Shown: piece by piece, positions 7,800-18,277 of the stretch | Position numbering within the stretch: the stretch's first letter is position 1 | How the letters are laid out: each line of letters starts with the position of its first letter | NCBI RefSeq assembly: GCF_006442975.2 | Contig: NZ_CP083954.1 | Span: 4,347,501 to 4,411,500 of the forward strand | Direction: 5' to 3' | Source of the DNA: Mesorhizobium sp. B2-1-1 | GTDB lineage: Bacteria; Pseudomonadota; Alphaproteobacteria; Rhizobiales; Rhizobiaceae | Length of the DNA stretch: 64,000 bases | Position numbers and translations under genes: made by a program | The notes under the pieces: generated by a model | The model's input: only the letters and a program-made list of their open reading frames with translations | Database searches by the model: none | What the model was told of the DNA's origin: nothing

Positions 7800-9416
7800 T
7801 CACTCCGCCGCCACCAGACCCGCCATGTCCCGGTTCTTCATCAGCTTGTAGATGATGGAATCCATCAGCGCCTGGAACGAGGCGTCGATGATGTTTTCGG
7901 AAACGCCGACCGTCCACCAGCGGGCACCGGTCGCATCATGCGATTCGATCAGAACGCGAGTGATCGCCTCGGTGCCGCCATTGAGGATACGCACCTTGAA
8001 GTCGGCGAGTTCCAGATCGGCGATTTCGCCCTGGTATTTGCCGAGATCCTTGCGCAGCGCGATGTCGAGCGCATTGACGGGGCCGTGCCCCTCGGCCACC
8101 GACATCTTCTCCTCGCCCTCGACCAGCACCTTGACCACCGCTTCCGACACCGTCTTCAACTGGCCATTGGCATCGAAGCGGCGTTCGATCATGCAGCGGA
8201 ACGAGGTGACATGGAAGAACTCGGGCAAACCGTGCAGCATCTTGCGTGCCAGAAGCTCGAAGGAGGCGTCGGCGCCCTCATAGGCATAGCCGGAGGCCTC
8301 ACGCTCCTTGACCACCGATATCAATGCGTCGAGCCGGTGATCGTCCTTCGGCACATCGATGCCGCGCCGCTTCAGCTCGGCCAGGAAATTGGCCTTGCCG
8401 CCCTGGTCGGAAACCATGACGCGGCGGCGGTTGCCAACCGCTTCCGGCGGCACATGCTCGTAGGTCGCAGGTTCCTTGGCGAGCGCCGAAGCGTGGATGC
8501 CGGCCTTGGTGGCGAAGGCTGAAGCGCCGACATAGGGCGCCTGCGCCTCCGGAGCGCGGTTCAAGAGTTCGTCGAAGGCGCGCGACAAGCGCGAAATGCC
8601 GGTAAGCGCCTCGGCGGAAATCCCCGTCTCGAAACGGTCGGCGAAGGCCGGCTTCAACGCCAGCGTCGGCACGATGGAGATCAGATTGGCGTTGCCGCAG
8701 CGTTCGCCAATGCCGTTCAGCGTGCCCTGGATCTGGCGCACGCCCGCTTCGACCGCGGCCAGCGAATTCGCCACCGCCTGGCCGGTGTCATCATGGGCAT
8801 GGATGCCGAGATGGTCGCCGGGAATGCCCGCGGCGACGACCCTTTCGACGGTTGCGCGTAGTTCCGAGGGCTGCGTGCCGCCATTGGTGTCGCACAGCAC
8901 CACCCAGCGCGCGCCGGCATCATAAGCGGTCTTGGCGCACGCCAGCGCATAATCCGAATTGGCCTTGAACCCGTCGAAGAAATGCTCGCAATCGACCATC
9001 GCCTCCTTCCCCGCGGCAATGGCGGCTTCCACCGAGGCCTTGATGGACTCCAGATTCTCCTCATTGGTGCAGCCGAGCGCCACACGGACATGATAGTCCC
9101 AGCTCTTGGCGACAAAGCAGATGGCGTCCGACCGCGACTGGACGAGTGCGGCAAGCCCAGGATCGTTGGAAGCCGACACCCCCGCCCGCTTGGTCATGCC
9201 GAAGGCGACGAACTTTGCCTGCGCGGTTCGCTTCTCCCTAAAGAAGGCCGTGTCGGTCGGGTTGGCGCCGGGGTAACCGCCCTCGACATAGTCGAGGCCG
9301 AATTCGTCGAGCAGCTTGGCGATGGCGATCTTGTCCTCGACCGAGAAGTCGATACCGGGCGTCTGCTGGCCATCGCGAAGTGTTGTGTCGAAGAGGTAGA
9401 GGCGTTGCTTTTTCAT
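7800..9416 (-). CDS. cimA: (R)-citramalate synthase
   Basis: 538 aa, the length of the long citramalate synthases (TIGR00977). The N-terminal TIM-barrel has FDTTLRDGQQTPGIDFS, the metal-binding HAHDDTG motif and NGIGERCGNANL; the C-terminal part is the LeuA-type allosteric domain (from about 410). The enzyme condenses pyruvate with acetyl-CoA to citramalate, the threonine-independent route to 2-oxobutanoate and isoleucine. Feedback control by isoleucine is usual for the family. It stands apart from other branched-chain genes; the next gene upstream is across a palindromic repeat. Confidence 0.93.
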   Translation of the reverse strand: MKKQRLYLFDTTLRDGQQTPGIDFSVEDKIAIAKLLDEFGLDYVEGGYPGANPTDTAFFREKRTAQAKFVAFGMTKRAGVSASNDPGLAALVQSRSDAICFVAKSWDYHVRVALGCTNEENLESIKASVEAAIAAGKEAMVDCEHFFDGFKANSDYALACAKTAYDAGARWVVLCDTNGGTQPSELRATVERVVAAGIPGDHLGIHAHDDTGQAVANSLAAVEAGVRQIQGTLNGIGERCGNANLISIVPTLALKPAFADRFETGISAEALTGISRLSRAFDELLNRAPEAQAPYVGASAFATKAGIHASALAKEPATYEHVPPEAVGNRRRVMVSDQGGKANFLAELKRRGIDVPKDDHRLDALISVVKEREASGYAYEGADASFELLARKMLHGLPEFFHVTSFRCMIERRFDANGQLKTVSEAVVKVLVEGEEKMSVAEGHGPVNALDIALRKDLGKYQGEIADLELADFKVRILNGGTEAITRVLIESHDATGARWWTVGVSENIIDASFQALMDSIIYKLMKNRDMAGLVAAE

Positions 9417-9437
9417 CGTCCTGTGGGCGCTTGAACG

Positions 9438-9592
9438 CCCCCCTCTGTCCTACCGGACATCTCCCCCTCAAGGGGGGAGATCGGCAGTTCGAATGTCCCG
9501 CCATCACCTGCGGCGCTGAAAATTTGCGAAACCCCAGGTGATGGGCAATCTCCCCCCTTGAGGGGGAGATGGCCGGCAGGCCAGAGGGGGGT
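9438..9592. repeat. Rhizobial mosaic palindromic repeat (RIME/BIME-like), copy 1
   Basis: The outer arms are inverted copies: CCCCCCTCTGTCCTACCGGA at the left and its near-complement at the right (9570-9590). Each arm contains its own hairpin (CTCCCCCTCAAGGGGGGAG). The core holds a second inverted repeat (CATCACCTG / CAGGTGATG). It lies between cimA and pip. A second copy with the same arms but a different core is at 12326-12483. Confidence 0.8.
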
Positions 9593-9603
9593 GAGCGCCG
9601 ACA

Positions 9604-11032
<1,429 letters not shown>

Positions 11033-11036
<4 letters not shown>

Positions 11037-11524
11037 GATGTTTTCTCCGGCGGCCATTGCTCGGTGTCGTGGTCGGGATGCTGGTAGGAGACAAGCTCTG
11101 CCAGATAGGGGGCCGAACCCATATCCGCCATCGTATCCTCGCCCGGCAATTCTGGAATGGAATCCACGTAAGGCAGCTTTGCCTCGGTGCCCCACTGGAT
11201 GGTCGGCGCGATATCAGCCGGAGCGTCGAAGGCGGCAATCGCCAACGCCATGCCCTCCGGCGCCTCGAAAGTCAGCGGCGTTCCGCATTCGGCGCAGAAC
11301 CCACGCCAGGCAGCGTTCGACGAGCGGAAGCGCTTGGGCTCGCCGCGCGTCCAGTCCACCTTGGCGCCGCGCACCGAGACCAGCGGAAGGTAGAAATTGC
11401 CGCTCGCCTTCTGGCACATGCGGCAATGGCAAACCGAGGCATCGCCGAGTGCGCCCTCGACGCGAAAGCGCACGGCGCCGCACTGGCAGCCGCCGGTGTA
11501 GATCGGCCGGTTGTCGAGGCTCAT
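11033..11524 (-). CDS. GFA-family protein, paralogue 2
   Basis: 163 aa, same fold as the downstream GFA gene: CQCGAVRFRVEG, CHCRMCQKASGNFY, FCAECGTPLTFEAPEG. Both end with a shared YQHPDHDTEQWP-type tail (YLAELVSYQHPDHD here), which indicates tandem duplication. The stop overlaps the next start by 4 nt, and the VOC gene ends 6 nt upstream. Function is as uncertain as for its twin; zinc binding is expected from the cysteines. Confidence 0.9.
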
Positions 11525-11530
11525 GGCAGG

Positions 11531-11917
11531 TCACTCCGCATCATGGCACACGGCCTCGACATTGTTACCGTCGGGATCGAAGACGAAGGCGCCATAGTAG
11601 TTCGCATGATAGTGCGGGCGCAGGCCCGGCCCGCCATTGTCTATGCCGCCGGCGGCAAGAGCGGCTGCATGGAAGGCGTCGACCTCGGCGCGGCTGCGCG
11701 CGGTGAAGGCAACGTGCTGGCGGGCCTTTTGCCCCTCCTTGCCTTCCTGGAGCCAGAACACCGGCCGATCGCGGCCGTAGCCACCGACCTTGGCGCCGCC
11801 GGTGTATTCCAGCGGCACCATATGGAGCAGCGAGGCCCCAAGCGGCGCCATCGCCTTGTCATAGAAAGCCTTCGAAGCGTCAAAGTCAGCAACGTCGATG
11901 CCGAGATGGTCGATCAT
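11531..11917 (-). CDS. VOC-family (glyoxalase/bleomycin-resistance-like) protein
   Basis: 128 aa with the paired beta-alpha-beta-beta-beta modules of the vicinal oxygen chelate fold: MIDHLGIDVADFDASKAFYDKAM at the start (metal-ligand His 4) and PHYHANYYGAFVFDPDGNNVEAVCH at the end (split: HANYYGAFVFDPDGNNVEAV). No reaction can be assigned. It overlaps the upstream DUF559 gene by 4 nt and precedes the two GFA genes, so it belongs to the same transcript; glutathione or aldehyde chemistry would be a natural common theme but is inference. Confidence 0.88.
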   Translation of the reverse strand: MIDHLGIDVADFDASKAFYDKAMAPLGASLLHMVPLEYTGGAKVGGYGRDRPVFWLQEGKEGQKARQHVAFTARSRAEVDAFHAAALAAGGIDNGGPGLRPHYHANYYGAFVFDPDGNNVEAVCHDAE

Positions 11918-12318
11918 GAAACGAACTCCTCCGTTGCTGGTTCCGGCACTTCCGCGCCAGCCAGGCCGGCCGCAATCACGATATGCTGACAGACATTGTC
12001 GATATCGCGGATCACGTCATCGTTCCAGAAGCGCAGGGTGGTCCAGCCGAGCGCTGTGAGCTTGGCTGTTCGCGCGGTGTCAGACGCCGAGACCTCATGA
12101 GAGGCGTGCTGAGAACCATCCAGCTCAACGATCAGCTTCCTGTTAGGGCAAGCAAAATCGACGATGTAGCCCGCTATTGGCATTTGACGTCGAAACGCCA
12201 GCCCCATGAGTCGGTGTGCGCGTATCTCATTCCAAAGCTTCAGTTCGGCGTCGGTCATAGCCTTGCGCATCTTGCGCGCATTGCCTCGATTGACAGGAGA
12301 CACACGATAATGGATCAC
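11914..12318 (-). CDS. DUF559 / endonuclease-fold domain protein
   Basis: 134 aa. The DUF559 pattern is clear: ARKMRKAMTDAELKLWNEIR, GLAFRRQMPIAGYIVDFAC, KLIVELDGSQH and a final LGWTTLRFWNDDVI. The fold is Vsr/restriction-endonuclease-like, with the D in VDFAC and the E-D of VELDG in the places of catalytic acids. Members are common, often standalone and uncharacterised. It is the first gene of the overlapped VOC-GFA-GFA-pip run and lies directly after a palindromic repeat, so its promoter probably sits in or next to that repeat. Confidence 0.88.
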   Translation of the reverse strand: MIHYRVSPVNRGNARKMRKAMTDAELKLWNEIRAHRLMGLAFRRQMPIAGYIVDFACPNRKLIVELDGSQHASHEVSASDTARTAKLTALGWTTLRFWNDDVIRDIDNVCQHIVIAAGLAGAEVPEPATEEFVS

Positions 12319-12325
12319 TGCGAGG

Positions 12326-12483
12326 CGCCCCCCTCTGTCCTGCCGGACATCTCCCCCTCAAGGGGGGAGATCGGCAGTTTCGCTGACGGTGCCCAACCTC
12401 CAACGTCAGCGATTGGCGAAAGCCTCGGTGATATCCAATCTCCCCCCTTGAGGGGGAGATGTCCGGCAGGACAGAGGGGGGTG
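12326..12483. repeat. Rhizobial mosaic palindromic repeat, copy 2
   Basis: Outer arms match those of the copy at 9438-9592 (CCCCCCTCTGTCCTGCCGGA left, inverted at 12458-12481), with the same inner arm hairpins, but the core carries a different inverted repeat (CGCTGACG / CGTCAGCG). It sits between cysS and the DUF559 gene. Confidence 0.8.
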
Positions 12484-12526
12484 CTTCGCGCCAACCTCTC
12501 CATTCCCGCCACAAGAACAGTCGCCC

Positions 12527-13975
<1,449 letters not shown>

Positions 13976-14125
13976 TCCATGCCTTTCCGGTTCAGAACTT
14001 TTGCCTGGATGAAGCCAGCTCCGCGCCGAGGCGCAAAACGGACTCCAGCCTGCTGGCCGGGGCGTTTGTCCAATCTAGCGGAAGATGAGGCGAAAACGTC
14101 CGGACCAGCGCGAAGCTAGCCAATA

Positions 14126-14281
14126 ATGCAAATGCCACAAATGGCGAAAGACGTTTTCATAGGCGGCTTTATCGCCTTGGCCAGTGTTGCCGTCAAGTCG
14201 CTTATCCCGAGAAAAACGACGCCAGAACTGGCAAATGCGTCGCCCGATCACACGGAATCAGCCACTGAAACATTTTATTAA
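14126..14281 (+). CDS. Possible micro-ORF with one membrane helix (51 aa)
   Basis: Open frame from ATG 14126 (other in-frame ATGs at 14132 and 14141) to TAA 14279-14281. The product has a hydrophobic segment (VFIGGFIALASVAV) followed by a polar tail rich in Thr/Glu. No clear ribosome-binding site is visible and codon use is only moderately typical, so this is a tentative call. Confidence 0.25.
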   Translation: MQMPQMAKDVFIGGFIALASVAVKSLIPRKTTPELANASPDHTESATETFY

Positions 14282-14391
14282 ACATGTCGGCACAGTCATG
14301 AAACATACGCCGGCTAGATCAATCTGCGTCACGATTTGGTCGGATTCGGCCGCCAAACGCAGACACGGAAACGTTATCTGGGAAGAGACAC

Positions 14392-14547
14392 ATGCCTCGA
14401 AGCAAGCAGGAAGCCAACCGCGCCAAGCAACCAGCGCTGGCAAACCATTATCGCGCAATCGGCCCGGCCGCGATCGTCGCCGCCCTGCTCCACACCGCGA
14501 AGAAGAAAAAGCCGGTGCAGAAAATCGTATCGCCCCGCGCTGCCTGA
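14392..14547 (+). CDS. Small basic hypothetical protein (51 aa)
   Basis: ATG at 14392 with GGAAGAG 5 nt upstream and TGA at 14545-14547. The product starts MPRSKQEANRAKQPALANHY, has a short hydrophobic core (IGPAAIVAALL) and then a Lys run. No family is recognised. The ribosome-binding site and near-GC3 codon choice make it more believable than the ORF before it. Confidence 0.5.
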   Translation: MPRSKQEANRAKQPALANHYRAIGPAAIVAALLHTAKKKKPVQKIVSPRAA

Positions 14548-14612
14548 AGCAGTGCGCGATCGGCCCAAGGGTCGGAACGAGGCGCCAAACCGCACCTCGA
14601 ACAGAGTTCCTG

Positions 14613-15389
14613 CTAAAACAGCGTCATCTGACTGTCGTCCGCGCCGGGTTTCCGGCGCTTGACCTTCTCGGGCTCGGGCCCGATCTCCCTCTTCTCCTGA
14701 ATCTCCGGCCCGGTGTTGGCGACCTTGTTGACGAGGTCGGAGACCGGAATCGCTTCGAAGAAGTCGCGTTGCGCCGGCCGCAACAGGTCGGCGACGTCGC
14801 GCGGCTCAAGTCCGCGGCAATCGAGCCAGCGGGTGAAGTCTTCAGGTGCGATCACCACGGGCATGCGGTCATGGATATGCGCGATGTCGGCATTGGCCTC
14901 GACCGTCAGAACGGCGCCGGTGTCCAACTCCGAGCCGCCCGGTTCCGCATAGGTTTCAACCAGCCCGGCAAAGGCGACCAACCCGCCATGCCGCGGCCTG
15001 ATCCAGTAAGGCTGCCCCTTCCTGCCGCCCGCCTCTCCGGGCCGCGCCTGGCGCCATTCGTAAAAACCTGATGCCGGCACCAGCGCCCGGCGATGGCGCA
15101 TGGCGGCTTTGAACGAGGCCTTTTCGATCACGCCTTCGGAGCGTGCGTTGAACAGCAGCGGAAATTCGCCGACATCCTTTACCCAGGCGGGGATCAGGCC
15201 CCAGCGCACCAGCATCGGCCGGCGGTCCGGCAGGTTGGAACCCGGCGCCCGCGGCGGGCCTGAGATCGCCATCAGCACCGGCTGCGTCGGCGCTATATTG
15301 TAGCGCGTAGGAAACTGCTCCACCTCCGCCAGCCCGAGGAAAGCGGCTGTCTGGTCCGGTGTCGCGGTCAAGGCAAAACGTCCGCACAT
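14613..15389 (-). CDS. SOS response-associated peptidase (SRAP/YedK, HMCES-like)
   Basis: 258 aa from the ATG at 15389. SRAP hallmarks are intact: MCGRFALTATPDQ with Cys2 that becomes the N-terminal nucleophile, RYNIAPTQPVL, FNARSEGVIEK with the conserved Asn, PASGFYEWRQ with the conserved Glu, and HDRMPVVI with the conserved His. Family members crosslink to abasic sites in single-stranded DNA through Cys2 and shield them. The C-terminal tail (about 225-258) is Lys/Glu-rich and non-conserved. It is divergent from a NUDIX gene, a tidy pairing for nucleotide and DNA damage control but not proof of a joint role. Confidence 0.92.
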   Translation of the reverse strand: MCGRFALTATPDQTAAFLGLAEVEQFPTRYNIAPTQPVLMAISGPPRAPGSNLPDRRPMLVRWGLIPAWVKDVGEFPLLFNARSEGVIEKASFKAAMRHRRALVPASGFYEWRQARPGEAGGRKGQPYWIRPRHGGLVAFAGLVETYAEPGGSELDTGAVLTVEANADIAHIHDRMPVVIAPEDFTRWLDCRGLEPRDVADLLRPAQRDFFEAIPVSDLVNKVANTGPEIQEKREIGPEPEKVKRRKPGADDSQMTLF

Positions 15390-15512
15390 GTCTATTGGTC
15401 CTGATGTCCGGTTTCGAAAGTGGCGATGGAACAGCAGCACTGCAACCGTTAAAGCTGTCCGGCGTCGGCCGGTCCACAACAGGCTGCCGTAAATCAGGGC
15501 GATCGGATATCC

Positions 15513-15947
15513 ATGGACGAAGTGCGAAAAGTCATTCCCGCGGTCTCGGTCGCCGTTGTGCGCGGCGACGCCGTGCTTCTGGTCAAGCGGGCGCGACAAC
15601 CCTCGCAAGGGTTCTATGCATTCCCGGGCGGCAAGGTCGAAGCCGGTGAGACGCTGGAACAGGCGGCACGGCGCGAATTGCTGGAGGAGACGCAATTGCA
15701 GGCCGAAAACTACCGACGGCTGCGCGAAATCCTCATCGACGGCACGCTCGACGGGCATCCGGTCGATTACCTGCTGACGGTATTCGGTGCGGCCCATGCC
15801 GGCGGCGAGGCCGTGGCCAGCGACGACGCCGAGACCGCCGCCTTCTACACGCTGGCCGAAATGGCTGATCTGCCGCTTGCCGGTTCGGTGCTCGCGGTCG
15901 CCGAGGAACTGCTTGGACGGCCGTCGCAAACCCCTGGGCGACCCTGA
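15513..15947 (+). CDS. NUDIX hydrolase
   Basis: 144 aa. The Nudix box is complete at about 44-66: GKVEAGETLEQAARRELLEE followed by TQL. The domain fills the protein. The short size and start VSVAVVRGDAVLLVKRARQPSQGFYAFPGG resemble ADP-ribose/ADP-sugar or 8-oxo-dGTP-type pyrophosphatases, but the substrate cannot be read from sequence. It is followed 62 nt later by a TIGR02301 gene on the same strand. Confidence 0.9.
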   Translation: MDEVRKVIPAVSVAVVRGDAVLLVKRARQPSQGFYAFPGGKVEAGETLEQAARRELLEETQLQAENYRRLREILIDGTLDGHPVDYLLTVFGAAHAGGEAVASDDAETAAFYTLAEMADLPLAGSVLAVAEELLGRPSQTPGRP

Positions 15948-16009
15948 AATCCGGAATTCGCCCGGCACAATCGCCTTGCAGGCGGCAAATTGTTTGGCCA
16001 GATTGACTT

Positions 16010-16384
16010 ATGCGTTGCCTTCCTCTCCTTCTCGCGACATGCCTTGCCGTCAGCCCTGTGGCGGCACGACCGGCGTTCAGCGCCGAGGCACCCTTCGAAC
16101 CGGGGCTGATGCGGCTGGCGGAGGTTCTGGGGTCGCTGCATTTCCTGCGCAATCTGTGCGGCGAAAAGGGCGACCAGTGGCGCGGCGAGATGCAGAAGCT
16201 GCTCGAATCGGAGAACCCGGATCCGCAACGGCGCGCCCGCTTCATCGCCAGCTTCAATCGCGGCTACCGCTCATTCGGCGGCACCTACACGCAATGCACC
16301 GCGTCGGCGACCGAAGCCATCGGCCGCTACATGAAGGAAGGCGAGACCCTGTCGCGCGACATCGCCTCGCGCTACGGCAACTAG
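16010..16384 (+). CDS. TIGR02301-family secreted hypothetical protein
   Basis: 124 aa with a signal peptide (MRCLPLLLATCLAVSPVAARPAFSA as hydrophobic core LLLATCLAVSPVAA, likely cleavage after about residue 25). The mature part LMRLAEVLGSLHFLRNLCG ... FNRGYRSFGGTYTQCTASA is the conserved alphaproteobacterial family TIGR02301; two Cys (LCG and QCT) may form a disulfide in the periplasm. Function unknown. It regularly follows a NUDIX gene in rhizobia as far as I recall, and does so here. Confidence 0.85.
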   Translation: MRCLPLLLATCLAVSPVAARPAFSAEAPFEPGLMRLAEVLGSLHFLRNLCGEKGDQWRGEMQKLLESENPDPQRRARFIASFNRGYRSFGGTYTQCTASATEAIGRYMKEGETLSRDIASRYGN

Positions 16385-16771
16385 CGCATATCGCCCAAAG
16401 TGCCCTCGCAAGAGCGCATCCGGCCTTCATCAACAGATATCCGGTCCATTGGCGGCGACTGCGGGCATATCCAGCTTGTGTCGAGAACTGTCATGGTGCA
16501 ATCCTTTTGTTGCGCTTATGCAACAGCGTTAATGAAACGTTAGCGCGCGGATGTGGAATTAACTCAAACTGAAGGTTTTCACCCCGCAGGCACGCCTAAT
16601 CGGCTAAGTTTGACCAGGATTGAATGCAGCTTCGCAAGCGCAACCGGCCTCCTGTAAAGAACGATCAAAAAAATGTCGTATTTACAAAGACTTATTTGCG
16701 GCTGCGTGTAAACGGAACAGATCAAGCCTGATCCATCGACGGATCGCTGCTTGCAAGGGTGGACATCGCTT
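16385..16771. other. Intergenic region with an 18-bp palindrome
   Basis: No gene is seen. TGTTGC (16508-16513) and GCAACA (16520-16525) form an inverted repeat with a 6-nt spacer, the spacing of CRP/FNR-type sites, but I cannot name the protein. The second half is AT-rich and probably holds the promoter of the next gene. Confidence 0.4.
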
Positions 16772-17029
16772 ATGGAACATGGTGTCAACGACATCGACGC
16801 GCTGGTCAGGGAAGAAAAGCGCCTGACCGCGGTGGAGAGCCACAGCGAGGCCTGGGCCGAAGGTCTTTCGGCAGGCATAGAACCCGAGATCATCGCCGAA
16901 GCGGCGCTTGAAACCGCGTTCGGCGAAATGCTGCGCGCCAACGGCGAGACATCGGCCCTTGCCCTGCTCGACCGCATGCGTGAAAAGGTGATTGCTGGCG
17001 CCTTCGAACCCGAACGGCTGCGGCACTGA
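16772..17029 (+). CDS. Hypothetical protein (85 aa)
   Basis: Start placed at ATG 16772 because AAGGGTGG lies 9 nt before it; a start 21 nt upstream has no such site. The product (MEHGVNDIDALVREEKRLTA...) is acidic, helical and soluble, with a tail LLDRMREKVIAGAFEPERLRH. No family recognised. It reads like a small conserved rhizobial cytoplasmic protein; codon use is normal for the genome. Confidence 0.65.
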   Translation: MEHGVNDIDALVREEKRLTAVESHSEAWAEGLSAGIEPEIIAEAALETAFGEMLRANGETSALALLDRMREKVIAGAFEPERLRH

Positions 17030-17098
17030 ACCGACGTCCGGTTCTTTGACGGCAAATGCCGCTCGGGCATCATGCCCGGAAGCAGGGAGAAACGGGCA

Positions 17099-17893
17099 GT
17101 GAATTTTTCGATGTCAGGCGAGCCGCGCGGCTTGGTCCTTTGCATCTGTTTCGCCGCGTGCAGTGCCGCGATTCCCTTGGTTGCGTGTCTGACAAGCAGT
17201 CCCGCTTATGCGCTGAGCGAGATCAAGCGCGAAGAACTCCCTTCGCCGGTCCAACCGATGGTAGACGACGACGTGTCGTCGCCGGGAAGCACCGTGCCGA
17301 TACCCGATCCGGTCGGAACGCCATCTTCGACCAGCCAGCCAACCGCCCCGGACAAGGCCGAGCCGGTCACTCCGCCGAACGGCGACGGTGCCACCAACAG
17401 GCCGCGCGTCGATCCCGACGCGCCCACGCCGGAGGTCGTCTACGACCTCGGCAAGCTGCCTGAACCGGTGCGGCGCATGCATGACCTGATCATCGAAGCC
17501 TGCGAGAGCGGCGACGTCGAAAGACTGAGGCCTTTGATCGGCAAGGGCGACGGCATGACCCAATTGTCACTGACCGACATAGATGGCGACGCCATTACCT
17601 TCCTCAAGGGGCTCTCCGGCGACCAGGATGGCCAGGAGATTCTTGCCATACTGGAGGAGGTGCTCAATGCCGGCTATGTCCATGTCGATGCCGGGACGCC
17701 ACAAGAGCTCTATGTCTGGCCGTATTTCTTCGCTCTACCCCTGGACAAGCTCGACGCCAGGCAACGGGTCGAGCTGTTCAAGATCGTCACCGCGAGCGAC
17801 TTCGACGACATGAAGCAGTTCGGCGCCTACATCTTCTACCGCGTCGGCATCACGCCCGCTGGGCAATGGACGTTTTTCGTCGCAGGGGATTGA
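17099..17893 (+). CDS. Secreted hypothetical protein with Pro/Thr-rich linker
   Basis: 264 aa from the GTG at 17099, chosen because AGGGAG stands 9 nt before it; ATGs at 17072 and 17111 are alternatives. A signal sequence (LVLCICFAACSAAIPLVACL, ending near PAYA) is followed by a low-complexity Pro/Thr/Asp linker (about 40-105) and a globular domain (about 110-264) with DLGKLPEPVRRMHDLIIEACESGD and VYVWPYFFALPLDKL-like text (YVWPYFFALPLDKLDARQR). It is likely periplasmic. I recall similar proteins in rhizobia without assigned function. Confidence 0.8.
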   Translation: MNFSMSGEPRGLVLCICFAACSAAIPLVACLTSSPAYALSEIKREELPSPVQPMVDDDVSSPGSTVPIPDPVGTPSSTSQPTAPDKAEPVTPPNGDGATNRPRVDPDAPTPEVVYDLGKLPEPVRRMHDLIIEACESGDVERLRPLIGKGDGMTQLSLTDIDGDAITFLKGLSGDQDGQEILAILEEVLNAGYVHVDAGTPQELYVWPYFFALPLDKLDARQRVELFKIVTASDFDDMKQFGAYIFYRVGITPAGQWTFFVAGD

Positions 17894-17997
17894 AACTCGG
17901 ACACGCGAGTGCCTATTCGTGCGGATCGCCTCGTCGAATGGCTGCATCGGGCCCGTTAATATTCCAGTTGCGGAGAAATCAGGAAGGAAACGAAACT

Positions 17998-18225
17998 TCA
18001 GCCAGTGGTCAAAAGAATGCCCTGGCCGAATTTTTCCGCCAGGTTCTGGATAAGCAGCCTTTCAGATGTTGTAAGGCGCTCTTGATCGACAAACCGCCAG
18101 TTGCGCTCGTAGATGGCGAAAGCTTCCTCGGCAGGAATTGGGCGCGTTGCATCGCGGCTCCAGACGAGTGCCTGGAGCTCCGGAAACTCAGCGGGAACAA
18201 TCATTGGCGTGATATCTGTGCGCAT
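17998..18225 (-). CDS. Small conserved hypothetical protein (75 aa)
   Basis: 75 aa: MRTDITPMIVPAEFPELQAL, then WSRDATRPIPAEEAFAIYER and NWRFVDQERLTTSERLLIQN. The pattern resembles a small rhizobial family of unknown function with the same PIPAEEAF.IYE.NWRFVD core. It is soluble and helical. It lies between two convergent/divergent neighbours with no operon partner. Confidence 0.65.
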   Translation of the reverse strand: MRTDITPMIVPAEFPELQALVWSRDATRPIPAEEAFAIYERNWRFVDQERLTTSERLLIQNLAEKFGQGILLTTG

Positions 18226-18277
18226 AACCCACTCAACTTAGTGGATCGTGCCTAAGAAATCCAACGATGTGAAATGG

